NCBI RefSeq assembly: GCF_002878395.1 | Contig: NC_061115.1 | Span: forward strand, 157,709,670-157,773,669 | Reading direction: 5' to 3' | DNA from: Capsicum annuum | Lineage: Eukaryota; Streptophyta; Magnoliopsida; Solanales; Solanaceae | DNA length: 64,000 bases | The notes under the pieces: generated by a model | The model's input: only the letters and a program-made list of their open reading frames with translations | Databases searched by the model: none | Told to the model about the DNA's origin: nothing | In this document: positions 1 through 13,303 of the stretch, in pieces | Numbering within the stretch: position 1 is the first letter of the stretch | How the letters are laid out: each line of letters begins with the position of its first letter | Translations under genes and position numbers: made by a program

Positions 1-2400
1 AGGTGCATTGTTATATTTTTGAATTTTAAAATGTCATGGAAAGATGCGTATGCCGCATTCTTAATTGAGATGAAAATTCTAAATGTGTCAAAATTTATCT
101 AGCATAAGAGTCATGATTTGTCTCTTATAAATTCATTTTTTTTCTATTCATTTTACCGTCATACTTGTCTCACCTAATTTTATACTTAATTAGTACGATA
201 AGACTATAATAATAATAAAAAAATCTATTAAATAACATAATTTGATTATATTATAATCTTCCCTAGCACGAATAAGAACGCAGTCAAATATATATTATAT
301 GATTTAAATAAAATTAATTAAACAAAATATAATCCAACAAGAAAAAAATAAGAATTTTATCATCCAAAATAAATGAACATTTTAAGATTTAATTTTCAAG
401 AGCCCAAAGAAATATTTTAAAACAATAATTAAAAATACGTACTTGTCTACAATAGTTAAAATATTCATAAAGTGAACCATAATGAATTAAAAATTTTATC
501 AAGTGTTAAACTCCAGTTATATCTGTACAAAATCAGATTGAAAAATCAGTTCAAAATATTAGCGTCACTTGACTGGTATTGACGAACAATGCATGAAACC
601 AGCCATATTTGATCCATTTTCTGGTGATTTTCAGTAGTTTTTCATCGTCGTAACAGTAACAACAATGAGGGGGGTTTTGGAAATGGTTTTTCGATGAGGT
701 TGGTCGCATCGTGGATAGCTAGTTCAATAGGAAAAGGGAGGAAAAGCGGCACCGAATTAGTTATTGGTGGCCGGTACCGGGGAAAAGGAGAAAAGGGGAA
801 ACGACACCGGCATTGATGGAAACCAACATCGGGAAAAAAAAAGAAGGAGAGGGGGCAAATTTAGGTCATCGAGAAAGGAGAGAAGGGGTGGCGCCGACGA
901 CGGGAATGGTGGCTTTGCCAGTGGTTTTTGCCACTTTTTGGGGGTTTTTGGTCACTTATTTTGATGTTGTTTCATTGAAAAAAATAATGAGAGGGACTAT
1001 TGGGAGGATTTAGTAGGCAATTTTTGTTAGATTTTAGAAGATAGTGGATTTCGGATCTTTCTCCAACGGGTTTCCGGCAAAAACTCTACGGAATGATATC
1101 TCCCTCTCATTTGTTTCTCCTTTTTTTCTCTTTCATGATATCTCCACTCTGTTTCTTACTTTTCTTTACTAGTTTTCCGTTGATGATGTGTGTGTGTGTA
1201 TGTGTGTATGCTAGTGATATATTTAGTGGAATTATGTAGTGTGTAGATGATGAGAAAGTTGTGTGTATATCCTCAATGGAAAAGAGGATACCCTGTATGT
1301 GTGTGTACAGAGGTATATACAATAATGTGTGAATTATGAAATCTATGAAGTGTATTCTATATTTGTGAGTGTATGAATATGAGTGTGTACAACGTATTTG
1401 TGTCCACTTTTTTTATTCTGTTTTTTTGTGTTCCAATTATTAGAACTTCATAGTATCAACACATGCTATGTTAATACTCAACACTCCTATGTACAAACAT
1501 ATAAATATTCGGCAATTTGATCGTATAACATATAATAATGAAAAGTTTATGTAATTAATTAATTATATGAATCAAATAATGTATGAGACCCCTTGAACAT
1601 TTTTCATTCATGCCTTTTAACAATAAAATTTATAGCATAAAATAGTTCAAATTCACAATAAACCTGTGATGATTCAAACGGATTAAGAAGAAACAATTGT
1701 CACCGGAAACTCAAAAAACGCCAAACTATGAATTCCACTTGATACCCTTTTCTCTCTTTTGACTGATGTTTTCTTTTCTCTCTCTGATTTTCTCTGACTA
1801 ATATTTCCACTCTGTATTTTTTATCTAATGTTGTTTGATGTAGTAGAATAGTATGTACGTACAATTGTCTGGGGGTGGGGAGTCCTTAGATAGGAGGATT
1901 TGGGGAGAGTAGTTTGGGGAGTTTAGGATTCAAAATTTGAATTATTTTTTTAATTACTATTAATTATAATAATAATATTTAATAAATTAAAATATAAAAT
2001 ATATAAAATAAGTAATAATAATATAAATAAAAGAATATTAATTCATTAATTTTTATTTAAGAAAATATAATAAAAGTTTATAAATAGTCTAAAATAAATA
2101 TAATTAAAAGAATAATAAAATTGCTAGCCTATTTATTAAAATTAAAAGAAAAATATATATTTTTTAATTTTTATATTATTTTAAATACAAAAATAATAAA
2201 AATACTTATATTTAAAAAATGTAACTTTATTTATCATTATTTTTATTTTATTTTCAATCAAAACTTATCAAAAATAAAATAAAAGCTAAGATAAATATTG
2301 GACAAAAAATAAAAATATTTAATGCCAAAAAATTTATTAAACTCAGGAAGGGTAAAAAATCACGTGTCTACATTAGCTTAAGTTTCTCTTTTTACTTTTG
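1..2400. other. Unassigned AT-rich intergenic DNA
   Basis: No recognisable gene. There is a GA/G-rich island at about 660-1090, a degenerate TG-dinucleotide tract at about 1185-1210, a cluster of four G-runs at about 1871-1918, and very AT-rich DNA at about 1940-2340. Short open frames in the G-rich island are low-complexity (Arg/Gly/Lys-rich) and resemble no protein family I recognise. Confidence 0.6.
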
Positions 2401-4056
2401 TATTATTTTGATTTTGTGATGCATGACTATATTTTCCTTATGATAGATTGAGTGACGACATTCTTAAGGGTAAAACTTCATGTTTGGGTTTTGAGACATC
2501 GATACAAGGGAAGTCTGAGTACCCGTAGCATAAATATTATGAATGCAAGTGAAGTCTGAGTACCTATAGCATTGTTAATTGTAAATTTGTGATCATATTG
2601 TACACCGTTGGAGAAGTCTGAGTGGTCATATGGTTGGTTTGCTGTTATGAGCCAAAATGTGAGACTAAGACTTTGGTAGTAGCCATAGTTTAGCAAATTG
2701 TGCAGGATGCTAAAGCAAAATAAAAAACCCCCTCCATCCAAATTTTTCAAAAATCAAGGAAATGGACGGCAGCAATATTGTAACAAAACTTTTTCTCTTT
2801 TTGTGACTCTACAAATTTTTGACTTGTGAATAGTGATAGAAACTGCAATTTTGTCTCTAACGGGAGGGGCAATTTAGCCTCTTTTTTGTATGCCATGTGT
2901 GGTGAGCTATTTACATTCAACTCTTGTATACTTTTGTTATCTAGAACTTGCCCCATTAGTCTTTTGAAGCTAATTTTGATTGTAATTGGTTAGAGAAATG
3001 ATCTTACCTTGTGACATTGGAAGTCCACTCTAGCCTAAAAATCCTACCCATGCATAAATTTAATCCCTAGTTACCTACTGTGAGCCTTTGGACCTTTCTT
3101 TGGCAAACACATTACAAGTCGTGAACCATTCTTTGTATCCCTCTTTTGAGCTATACCCTCCTTGAACTTAAAAATGCAACTTGAGGGTAAAAGCTTAAGT
3201 TGGGGGTGGTGAATATTGATGGAAGTAAGTATGGGGTCACGAAGTTGTAAGTGAAATGCCTAAGTTCCTAAACATTGAAAAAAATAAATAGCAAAAAAAG
3301 AAAGGGTCCAACAAAGGAAAGAATTGCATGAAAATTTCAAGTAAAGGAAATAGAAGATAATAGGAGAACAAAGGAAGAAAAAATATAGGCATACGAAAGT
3401 GAGAAAACAAAGAGGAGTGACCCATAGTCAAAAAGGTGAATTAAATAGTGTGATGTAGATGTTCAAGAAAGGGTGTAGCCATGTTGTTCCTAAATGATAT
3501 CCTACCCTAACCTGAACCTACGTTGCAAGCTCAAAAAGTCCTTTGAGATCTTCAACCATTTACTTTCTTTGTAGTGGCGATTGAGAATAGGGGCAAGCCT
3601 ATGGTGTGACACTTATTAACATAGAGAGTTCCTTTACGAAGGAGAGAGTTTTTGTACTTAAATTCCTTGTTGCATATTTGGTAGCTTGGTGTGTGGAATT
3701 TTCTTTTTTGTGAGGAGGCATGTGAACAATTTGAGGTGGGTAATTTTTTCACCTTTCGGGCAATGAGGCAAAATGGAGTATAGCTTAGTTGTAGTCAAAA
3801 GGGAGTCACTTCTAGAGTATTGGTTTTCGTTGCTTAATTTCTCTTTAAAGTCCTATGTATCCTTGGGTATTGTATATTATGATGAGGGGTGTAGTGGAAA
3901 ATAGCTTATCCCATGTGCAATGAGCTGCTTGTGGCAGTGACTAAGGTTGAAATCATTGTGACCTTTAAGTCATAAAGTTTGGGCATAGATAACTGGTTTC
4001 TCATGGTAAGAGGTAGTGTTGCTTAAGAACAAGCAAAATCTTTAAGTTGGGGGTGT
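2400..4056 (+). mobile_element. Probable 3' internal region of an Athila-like gypsy element
   Basis: No open reading frame of note. The stretch ends in a purine-rich tract (TAAGTTGGGGGTG, about 4043-4055) directly before an LTR-like start. A second, similar tract (AAGCTTAAGTTGGGGGTGG) occurs at about 3190-3208. Athila/TAT elements carry such tracts between the last ORF and the 3' LTR, so I read this as a non-coding 3' internal region. The sequence GAAGTCTGAGT occurs three times between 2510 and 2625. The family call is inference from motif style. Confidence 0.4.
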
Positions 4057-5280
4057 TGATGAGTGGTAATTTTACCACTCATTCATACTTAGCATTCGGC
4101 ACCTTACCTTGTTTTGAATGAATAAATTAGACATAATTGTGATTAAATGCTCTAATATCCATATTTTGCAGGCATAGAGTTAATGAGATAGAAAGACGGA
4201 TTGGAACTTAAATTGATCAAAAGGAAGCAAGAAGTACAGTTGAAGACCTGGGGCAAAATAACCTCAATCACCGTGGTCACGGCCTGATGATCACAATCGC
4301 GGTAGTCAAGTATGGTCAATCAATCGCGGTTGCGTAAGCCGACTGCAGTCACAGTTGATCCAGCCTCGGCCAAGCTAGTGTAATCGCAGCTCAGTGAAAT
4401 ATTGCTGCATAAGGGAAAAACTAGAAATGTACTTAACTGATTCCAATTTTGACAAAAAGACCCAAACCCTAGTAATTATCATATATTCCATCTTCCCCAA
4501 TACTTAAATTTGGTTCTTGAGTTTATATCCTCCATTCTTGGAGAAGAAAATATCAGTTAAATTTTGGGTGAAGAATACATTGGAGTAACTTCTAAGTGGA
4601 GGAATAGCTCACTTCCATTGGAGATTTGTGGGAGTTCAAAGTTTGAAGTAACATTTACTTAGTCTTCAATAAATCATTTCAATGGATATTCTGGGTATAT
4701 CATTGCTTATTTATCTTATATGTAGCTAGATCTCCCTCTTGGGGTTATGTGTGAATATGGATTAAAGTGTGTGTGGTTTGTTAATGTTAGCTTCTATTTG
4801 ATAGTTCATGCTAATGGGTTTTATCACTGCTTGACCAATTTGGTTGGGATTTTTGGGTGAAACCCCCAAATACCCGTATGGGTTTGATGGGTGAAAACTC
4901 CAAACTCTAGAAAGCTCAAAGTCATCTACTAAAGAAGGGTTTTGGGTGAACATTAGGAATTCATATCATCCTTGAAAAAAGGATGTGGATACCAAAGCAA
5001 TGGTAGACGATTATGTATATAGTTTGCTAATCTATCACTATCATATACATAGGGGTGGTTGTGAAGTTAACTATACTATGGGTATCATCCTAGAAATAGG
5101 AATGCCTAAACTGAGGTTTGGTTACCAATTGTTGAACATACCCATTAGGTATTCAAAAGAATCAATGGGCGAAAGTTTGATGTTTTGTTGAAAGACTAGC
5201 ATAAAAACCTATATCCAAACCTACCCACATTTGACCTACTAAGAATAAAGTTGGCTATTGGTATCCATGTGTCACTTTAA
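4057..5280 (+). repeat. Athila-like LTR (right edge uncertain)
   Basis: Starts with TGATGAGTGG right after the polypurine tract. Positions 4061-4080 form a perfect 9-bp hairpin (GAGTGGTAA, TT, TTACCACTC) at the LTR edge. Further in, at about 4265-4400, is a small CpG cluster with repeated ATCGCGGT-like words in otherwise CpG-poor DNA. The right edge is not defined by a target duplication; it lies somewhere before the 100-bp tandem array. A second LTR is not visible, so the element is truncated or older neighbours have erased the rest. Confidence 0.4.
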
Positions 5281-5284
5281 ATAT

Positions 5285-5968
5285 ACATAATCGGCTTTAG
5301 TCAAACCTTTAAGAGAATTTTCCCTTCCCTTTTTTGTACAAACTACATTTGACCTGAATTCCTAAGAAAGGTATATGTAGGCAGCCTATGTCGGCTTCGG
5401 TCAACCCCTTAGGAGAATTTATCCTTCCCTTTTATGTGTTAACTACGTTTGACCTGAATTCTCAAGAAAGGGATACATAGGCGACCTATGTCGGTTTCAG
5501 TTAACCCCTTAGAAGAATATATCCTTCCCTTTTATGTACAAACTATGTTAGACCTGAAAGGGGTATGTAGGAAGCCTATGTCAGAATCGGTAAACCCCTT
5601 AAGAGAATTTATCCTTCCCTTATATGTATGAATTATGTTTGAGCTGAATTCCCTAAAAAGGGATACATGGTCGGCCTATGTTGGTTTCGTTCAACCCCTT
5701 ATGAGAATTTATCCTTCCCTTTTATGTACAAACTATATTTGACCTAAATTCCCAAGAAAAGGGTACCTGGGCACTCAATGTAGGCTTCGGTTAATCCTGT
5801 AAGAGAATTTTCCCTTCCCTTTTATGTACGAACTACGTTTGACCTGCAATCCTAAGTAAGGAATATGTAGGCAGCCTATGTTGGCTTTTGTAAATCGCTT
5901 AGGAGAATTTATCATTCTATTTTATATATGAACTTAGTTTGACCTGAATTCCCAAGAAAGGGATACGT
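5285..5968. repeat. 100-bp tandem array, left half
   Basis: The marker GACCTGAATT-like word recurs at 5351, 5451, 5551, 5641, 5741, 5841 and 5941: a 100-bp period except for one 90-bp unit at 5551, which lacks about 10 bp after GACCTGAA. Each unit holds a GGATACGTAGGCAGCCTATG-like core. Such cores are known from TAT/Ogre-type gypsy elements of plants. That attribution is from memory of the style, not a search. Confidence 0.85.
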
Positions 5969-8797
5969 TGTCACAACCCAAAAACTAGGGTCATGATGGC
6001 ACTTGTCGCGGCGTACCTTGGCAAGTAAGCCTATCACCCAAACTGATACGAAAAGAGGAAAAGACAGAAATATCCCAAGGTAAGGCTTCTAGAATGAATC
6101 CGAACCATATAAATAATCATAACAATGCGGAAAGAACTTATCCAAAATACCAATCATGCCCAAAACCAAGTTTCAATAGTGTAAGAACTACTAATTCAAT
6201 CCAAGACTCAAATACATCAAAAAAATAACCACAAATGAATAATATCTATCTCCAAATACTAATAAAGACATAACTTCTATAGAAAGATAGAGGTGAACTT
6301 TGGACACATGAATGCCCAACTGCTACCTTGGAAGCTCTAACAATCGCCCGAGTCAAGCAAGCTGAGGTGCACTCGAGCTAGGACCTGAACCGAAAGGGCG
6401 CAGTAGGCATGAGTACGGTCCACTTGGACTCAGTAGGTATCATAGGGTGACCAATCAAAGTAGTAAATAAAGCATACAAAATATACACTAAGGGCACATC
6501 ACTTGCAATCAGAAAATATCCCACAACGGTAGCTCACACCGCTTGCACTAACAATTCTAATATATCTCACATATATAGCAACATCACACCAAGATAGAAA
6601 AAAATATGTATTATATCACACATAAAAGAACAAGGGGAACATGCATATAAAAGATCATCTAATACAAGTAAAAGAAGATACGATAGATACTTAGATGACA
6701 AGTCAATATGCCAATACAACACAACATAACACAATAAAGTAAGTGCAATGTATATGATGATGATGATGATGATGCACTAGGTCGTCGCATAACCTCTGGG
6801 ATCATCGCACAATCCCTGTATACACCTAGGAGGAAAACCTCCCAACATAGGACCCATGGGGGGTTTGTCAACCCGTATACAATCCACATATCTCATATCT
6901 CCTTTCTGGCACATCCCTTGGAAAGGATTTTATAAGGTGTTACAATATCTTTTAAAAAGGTGTTGCCAATGCTTTTCAGAAATTGCCACGGTGGTACCAA
7001 TATTTCATAAATGAGTATGATATGAAGATGTAATGCTCACACCCAATCACAATTAGTATTTCCACAACCAACCATATGATATACTTCCCCAACCAACGAC
7101 AATGATACATTTCCACATCCACATAAGCCAATATCTACTCATTATTTTCATTTCATTCATGAATTCCACATGTATCATATGCCCATAAGGTATGAATATA
7201 ATCACAATACACCAATCACTAAGCATTTTAACAACACATTACAATTATTCATATGTATTATATGCTATCGATATCACATAGGACTCCAACCGGTCACACA
7301 TATCACATAATAACTCAATTTCGACAATTATATCACATATAGGACTCCAAACGGGCACAACATATAAATAACCATTTTTCATGATTATTTTCCACCCTTA
7401 AAATATATTTTGTATCATCATTTACTACCCAACCCAGTTTGAAAGAGTTAAGCCATAACCTACCTCGAAAACCAAAATCGATCTGCTACACTTGAATCCG
7501 CGATCTTACTTTTCACAAACAATCCCGAACTTTACTAAAAATATCAAATATGAAATCCACACATCAAAACAAAATCAATGACACCCATATTGACTACTTT
7601 TGGTTCGGGGTCAAAATGGACCCCCAAAACGGGCTTCCGAAAAAGAAGGGAAAAATCAATACTTTACTTCAAAAATATATTCTCCATATTTTTAGACACC
7701 TACAGCTGAAAACTCAAGTTAAATCGAGTAGAAAAATAGGGTTCAAATCGATGAAAAATCATTTTTAAGCTTTACCAAGTAAAATCTTTGAAATTCGGGT
7801 TAGAATCAAGAATCAGAGTTGTTTTGAAGTTTAAATTGATGAAAAACTAGTAATTATAAGATAAAACATTATTCAAGTAAGAAGGAGTAAAAATGGGGTT
7901 CAAAATCAAGCCCTAAAATTTTTGGGGTTTTGAGAAATTAATTAAGAAATTATTAAGAAAACGGTAAATTCTTACCTTTAATCCGTAATAAAACCAAGAA
8001 AAATATGTTAATCTAGCTTCCCAAGCTCCCACAAACTTTACTTTTAAGCTCCAGCAAAATGTGTCCGGAGCTAATTTAAATGGTGCAAAAAATCTGCACC
8101 AGCAAAGTAAAAAGGCTGCAGTTTTTTTATTTTAAAGTCCACTCCGAACTTCGATGGGGTACCCGAGATTCGTTCGAAGTCCGATATATGCAAACGAACT
8201 ATGCAACCATACTAAATTCAACGTTTCGAACGCGTAGGAGATATCAAATTTTCAAAAAAAATATCATTTTCACAAAGTTGACTCTCGAAACCCGAAATTA
8301 TAGTTTGCCAAACCAAGGGTCAAAATGAAATTTAAAAGCCGTAAAATCATATCAAACATGCTAACACACTAAAATTGACATTTCGGATTTGCTGGCAAAG
8401 TTAAATTTTCCATCCGAGATCGTTTCAATCAAATGTGGGTCTCACACCCATATTTCCAATTTTCTAACTTTTCGATTAATAGGTCGAAATGAGCTCGGGT
8501 GCATCAGAACCCGAACCAAAGGTCTACCTAGCCAAAATTGATATTACAGAGCTTCTGGGGCAGTCCGTTCGTCCATCCGTCGCACAGATCAAAAGATATC
8601 CACATAAGTTCAAAATAAGGCTCTCAAAGCCATCAAAAATCACAATATTACATAAATGATACCAAAATACATCGAAAATCATGTCAATCACTCTCACACC
8701 ATATAAATATCATAATGCAACTACGTGGTGGGGTAAAACAGTCAAATCATACAAAATCACAAATTTCACATATTTCATCAAATAATTAGGTCGTTCA
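5969..8797 (-). repeat. Element A 3' LTR (left copy)
   Basis: Begins TGTCACAACCC and ends GGTCGTTCA on the plus strand. It matches the copy at 13304-16177 along its length. Over the first 160 bases I count roughly one difference in ten, many of them transitions at CpG sites. A GAT trinucleotide run sits at about 6753-6775. The next bases inward (8798-8810, TAGTGGTGGATGA on the minus strand) are a weak polypurine tract. Confidence 0.88.
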
Positions 8798-8819
8798 TCA
8801 TCCACCACTAAAAGTTTAG

Positions 8820-10150
8820 TTTATCCTTGAACTAAGGCAAAATAAATACCTGAATCAACAAAGAGCTGGGGACAAGAACTAAGTATATGAGACTCAACCT
8901 CCCAAGTACCTTCATCTACAGGTTGATGTCGCCACTGGACCTTAACCACATGGATCGCTCAAGAGGGCAACCACTTAGCATCCCTAGCCAAAATGGAAAC
9001 CAACTCCTTAACAAAGGACAACCGCTCATCTAACTGAACCGACTCCCAATGAATGACATGAGACTCATCTGGAATATAGCGGCGAAACATAGAAACATAA
9101 AAAACTGGATGAACAGCTGATAGATCAGGGGGTAAAGCCAACTCATAAGCCATATCACCAATAAGTCGAAGAATCTCAAATGGACCAATAGATATGGGGC
9201 TAAGCTTTCGCCTCTTCCCAAACCTCATCATACCCTTCATGGGTGAAACTCGAAGGAAAACACGATCACCAACACCAAATCTCAAGGAACGAAGTCTACG
9301 ATCAACATAACACTTATGCCTACTCTGAGCCGCTCTAAGTTTATCCTAAATGACCCAGACTCTATCCAAATACTCACAAAGCAAGTCCGTACCTCGAGGT
9401 GTCACCTCTGAAACATCAAACTAACCTAGTGGGGAGCGACAACGCCTACCATACAATGCCTCAAAATAAGCCTTATCAATACTGGAATGGTAGCTATTAT
9501 TATAAACAAACTCTGCTAAAGCCAAATGTTGCTCCCATTGGCTACTAAAAGCCATCGCGCATGCGTGATGAATATCTTCCAAAACCTGGATAGTCCGCTC
9601 TGACTGGCCATCATTCTGGGGGTGAAATGCTATGCTAAGATCAACTTGAGTACCCAACTCATCCTAAAAAGCCTTTCAAAAGTGAGATATGAACACAAAA
9701 CCTAGATTTGAAATAATAGACATCGACGCACCATGTAGACGTATAATCTCATGAATGAAGATATGGGCTAACCTCTCAGCACTGAATGAGACGTAAACTA
9801 AAATAAAACAAGCTGACTTGGTCAATCGATCCATGATGACCCAAACACTATCAGAACTATGAGATGTACGACGAAAACCAGTCACAAGGTCCATAGTGAT
9901 CCATTCCTACTTCCACTCGGGAATGGGTAACCTCTGAAGCAATCCACCAGGCCTCATATGCTCGGCCTTCACCTGCTGACAACATAGGCAACGAGCCATA
10001 AAATCTGCTATATTTTGCCTTATATGACTCCACCAGTAGTGTTGCCTCAAACATGATACATCTTAGTCACACCTGGATGGATAGAATATCTGAAACAATG
10101 GGCCTCCTCCAAGATCAACCTAATCTGACCACCACTCTCGGTACACAAAC
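8820..10150 (-). pseudogene. Element A integrase and chromodomain, broken
   Basis: Minus-strand remnants of the pol integrase. From right to left: a Cys-containing zinc-binding end at about 9970, the catalytic core with the first Asp (motif WITMDLVTGF, near 9890), a region where the usual IISDRG motif reads IISN, so the second catalytic Asp is lost, and the Glu in GQSERTIQ (about 9595). The conserved LYGRRCRSP motif lies at about 9430. The C-terminal part (8959-9285) carries GxxL-type beta-strand sequence, then a chromodomain core VKVQWRHQPVDEGTWEVE at about 8900-8955 after a stop codon. Chromodomains target insertion to marked chromatin. Several stops separate the pieces. Confidence 0.85.
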
Positions 10151-10379
10151 CCAGCCCCCAATCCTCAAAACTCTGTCTAAATAAAGTGAAGCTTTCTTAG
10201 CCTTCCCACTCAACATCTTATCTTGAATCAACCTCAATTCAACCTCGTCAAACTAATGAGCTCGAATCTACTCCATCAGAGAAGATCTAGCCTCCACAAA
10301 TGCCAAAACACACCCCGGTGTTGAAATAACAAGCCTAACTATCTGGTTAGCTAAAAACTAAATCTCTAAGGCCAAATGC

Positions 10380-11660
10380 GCCAAGCTACCCATGCTGGGC
10401 GACTTTCAGCTCAAGGCATCCGTAACCACATTAGCCTTGCCCGAATGGTAGAGAATAGTCAAGTCACTATCCTTAAGCAACTCAAGCTAACAACGCTGCC
10501 TCATATGAAGATCTCGCTGGTAAAGAAGTATCAAAGGCTATGATGATTTGAGAAGATCTCATAATGGACTCCATATAAGTAGTTCTTCCACAACTTCAAG
10601 GAAAACATAACTGCACACAACTCCAAATCATGGGTAGGATAATTGCTCTCATGAGACTTCAACTGATGAGACGCAAATGAAATGACCTTATCCTCCTGTA
10701 TCAACACGGAACCTAATCCAACACTAGAAGTATCACAAAACACGGTAAAGCCCATGTTCTCCTTAGACAAAGACAATATAGAAGCTGAAGTCAACAAGAC
10801 CTTGAGCTTTTGGAAGCTTACCTCACAAGTATCAGACCACTAGATGGAAATTTTTTTCTGAGTCAGCTTAGTCAAAGGAGCTGCAATGGAAGAGAAACCC
10901 TCAACAAAACACCGATAATACCCGGCAAAGCTAACAAAACTTTGAATCTCGATGGGCGAAGTAGGTCTAGCCCAATCATGAACTACTGCAACCTTGGCTG
11001 GATGAACCATAATACCTTCCTTGGTTACCACATGACCCAAGAAAAAAACAGACTCCAACCATAACTCTCACTTAGAGAACTTAGCATATAACTCCTCATC
11101 CCTCAATCACTGAAGCACAATTCATAAATGGTCCTCATGCTCAACCTCACTTTTGGAATACAGCAAGAATTCATCTGTAAACATAATAACAAAGGAGTCG
11201 AGACATGGTCGAAACACCCAATTCATCAACTCCATGGATGAGGCAGGGGAATTAGTCAACCCAAAAGACATGACCAAGAACTCATAATGACCATATCTAG
11301 TCTAAAAAGCTATTTTTTTAATATTCGAAGCTCTAATCCCCAATTAGTGATAACCAGACCGAAAATCAATCTTTGAAAACACCATAGCACCTTGAAGCTG
11401 ATCAAATAAATCATCGATATGAGGAAAAGGATACTTATTCTTAACCGTTACCTTATTCCACTATTGATAATCAATTCACATCCGTATAGACCTATCTTTT
11501 CTCTTTTTAAACAAGACTGGTACGCCCCAAGGTAAAATACTAGGTCGAATAAATCCCTTATTCAACAACTCCTGCAACTGATCTTTCAGTTCTTTCAACT
11601 CTGATGGGGCCATCCTATAAAGAGGTATAGAAATGGACTTAGTACCCGACTCAACATTAA
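10380..11660 (-). pseudogene. Element A reverse transcriptase and RNase H, broken
   Basis: Minus-strand RT remnants start near 11655 with the family motif [12 protein letters not shown] and run through [11 protein letters not shown] (about 11335-11370). The catalytic YxDD box region near 11180 has decayed to an FTDE-like sequence, so the second Asp is gone. The thumb motif FVSFAGYYR is at about 10905-10930. RNase H follows at 10531-10797, with a [11 protein letters not shown] motif carrying the first Asp and THDLELCAV carrying the Glu. Stops and frameshifts lie between the segments. Function would be copying element RNA into DNA in cytoplasmic particles; this copy cannot do so. Confidence 0.85.
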
Positions 11661-11663
11661 TAA

Positions 11664-12240
11664 TTAAATCAATATCTCAATTCTAAGGCATACTAGGAAA
11701 GTACGAAGGGAACACCTCCATAAACTCACGGACAACACGGATAGAATCCAAGGAGGAGGCGAAACAACACTTGTGTTATGAATATGGGCCAAGTAAGATA
11801 AATATCCCCTCTCAACCAATTTATGAGCCTGAAGATAATATATGACCCTCTTAGGACACGAATGAAGTGTACCCTTCCAAGCTATCCTTGGCACACTCGA
11901 TAAAGCTAAAGTCATAGTCTTAGCAAAATAATCAAAAACTGCATGATAAGGAGCCAACCAATCCATACCCAAAATAACATCAAAATTGACCATATTTAAT
12001 ATAAGAAAATATACCAAAGTCTCATCACGCCCAGCAAAAGTCACAACTCAAGTCTCATCACGCCCAGCAAAAGTCACAACTCAAGATCGGTACACCCAAT
12101 CCACCACTAAAGAATCACCTACTGGGGTAGATACACAAATAGGCATGGTAGGAGGCTCTCTAACAGAATCAAAACTCAAATCAAAATACACAGACACATC
12201 GTAGAAAGTTGATTCAAGTTCAAATAATATAGATGCAGGT
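11664..12240 (-). pseudogene. Element A aspartic protease, broken
   Basis: A 126-residue open stretch (11664-12044) carries the C-terminal protease motif FDVILGMDWLAPYHAV. The N-terminal part lies upstream on the minus strand at about 12190-12260, where the catalytic Asp-Pro-Gly-Ser position reads Glu-Leu-Glu-Ser, so the active site is destroyed. The sequence VSTPVGDSLVVDWVYRS, typical for this family, sits between them. The enzyme normally cleaves the gag-pol polyprotein. Confidence 0.75.
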
Positions 12241-13060
12241 CTAAAACAAACGAGGAAGATACCTGTAATCACAAAATTAGAAGCCTCTGCTTCAAGTCTG
12301 GATGGTATGACCTGACACTGACCATGACCACTAATTGCCTGGGTGGCCCCACAACCACCAACAAGGGCTCTACCATCTCTGCCTCTCGCACCTTTGGTAG
12401 AACCCTTACCTCTCGCAGATGAAATAAGAGTAGCTCTAAACACACTACGAGAAAAGTCCTTGGCCACATGGCTAATCTTACCACACACATAGCAATCTCT
12501 ATGATCAGTCTCAATAGGAGAATGCACAACTAGGCCCAAATGGCCACCTTAAACTGCTGAACTAGAAAGTCCAATACTTGAAATCTGTAAGGCTGTCTAC
12601 ACTGGCCTACACTATCCACGAGAACCACTAAAATCTACCTTGATAGGTCTGACTCTTGAACTCACCAAAATGATGCACCCTCTTGGCGCCTCCCTGAGAT
12701 ACACTAATAATACCCTCTGTCATCTTAGTATGATCCATAATACTCTAAAGAGTAGCTTCAAGAACAACTATCTGAGACATAGCCAACTGAAGGGAGATAA
12801 TCAAACCCTTCACAAATTTTTAATCTTCTCAAACTCGATGGAAATGCTATCCTAGAAATATCTGGACATAGCATGGAAGCATGCTTTATACTCAAAAACT
12901 ATCATGGAGCCCTACTCCAAAAAATCAAACTCGTCTCACATAAGATCTCTCAAAATAAAAGGCACAAATCTCTCTATAAAGGCATCAACAAACTGATCCC
13001 ATGATAACTCAAGAGCATAAACAACCTTCAACAAATGATATCCACTAATTTCTCACAGCA
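12081..13060 (-). pseudogene. Element A gag, broken
   Basis: The retrotransposon gag domain is visible on the minus strand at about 12840-13040, with motifs such as FIERFVPF and LEQGSM-like sequence, interrupted by stops. A zinc knuckle follows near 12460-12500 (CYVCGKISHVAKDF). The last Cys of the CX2CX4HX4C pattern is replaced by Phe, so metal binding is likely lost. Gag would form the virus-like particle and bind element RNA. Confidence 0.75.
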
Positions 13061-13285
13061 TCTCTCAACTGATAAGTAGTATAAGCCATACCATCTGCGC
13101 AAAAAGAGTTAAACACAACTCAAAACACAAGGTATGAAAGAACTTCATATGATAAAAAATAAAATAAGTGAGGTTTCCTAAAGACCTCTTATAGCCTCTC
13201 GAAGATAGATATGGACGTCTACGTACTGATCCACAAGACTCTATTAGACATCCCATTCTTATGCCATTAAGACCAATGAAACCTA

Positions 13286-13300
13286 GCTTCTTTGATACCA
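13286..13300 (-). promoter_or_regulatory. Element A primer binding site
   Basis: The minus strand reads TGGTATCAAAGAAGC, 3 nt from the right LTR. The first ten bases match the 3' end complement of plant initiator methionine tRNA (TGGTATCAGAGC) apart from one base, as in many plant gypsy elements. Confidence 0.75.
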
Positions 13301-13303
13301 ATT

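Noticed and set aside
764..1013. Two overlapping 66-codon plus-strand ORFs in the G-rich island
   Set aside because: Low-complexity Arg/Gly/Lys-rich translation with no homologous motif; composition explains the open frames.
1871..1918. Possible G-quadruplex from four G-runs
   Set aside because: Loops of about 1, 22 and 10 nt make a stable fold unlikely; no supporting context.
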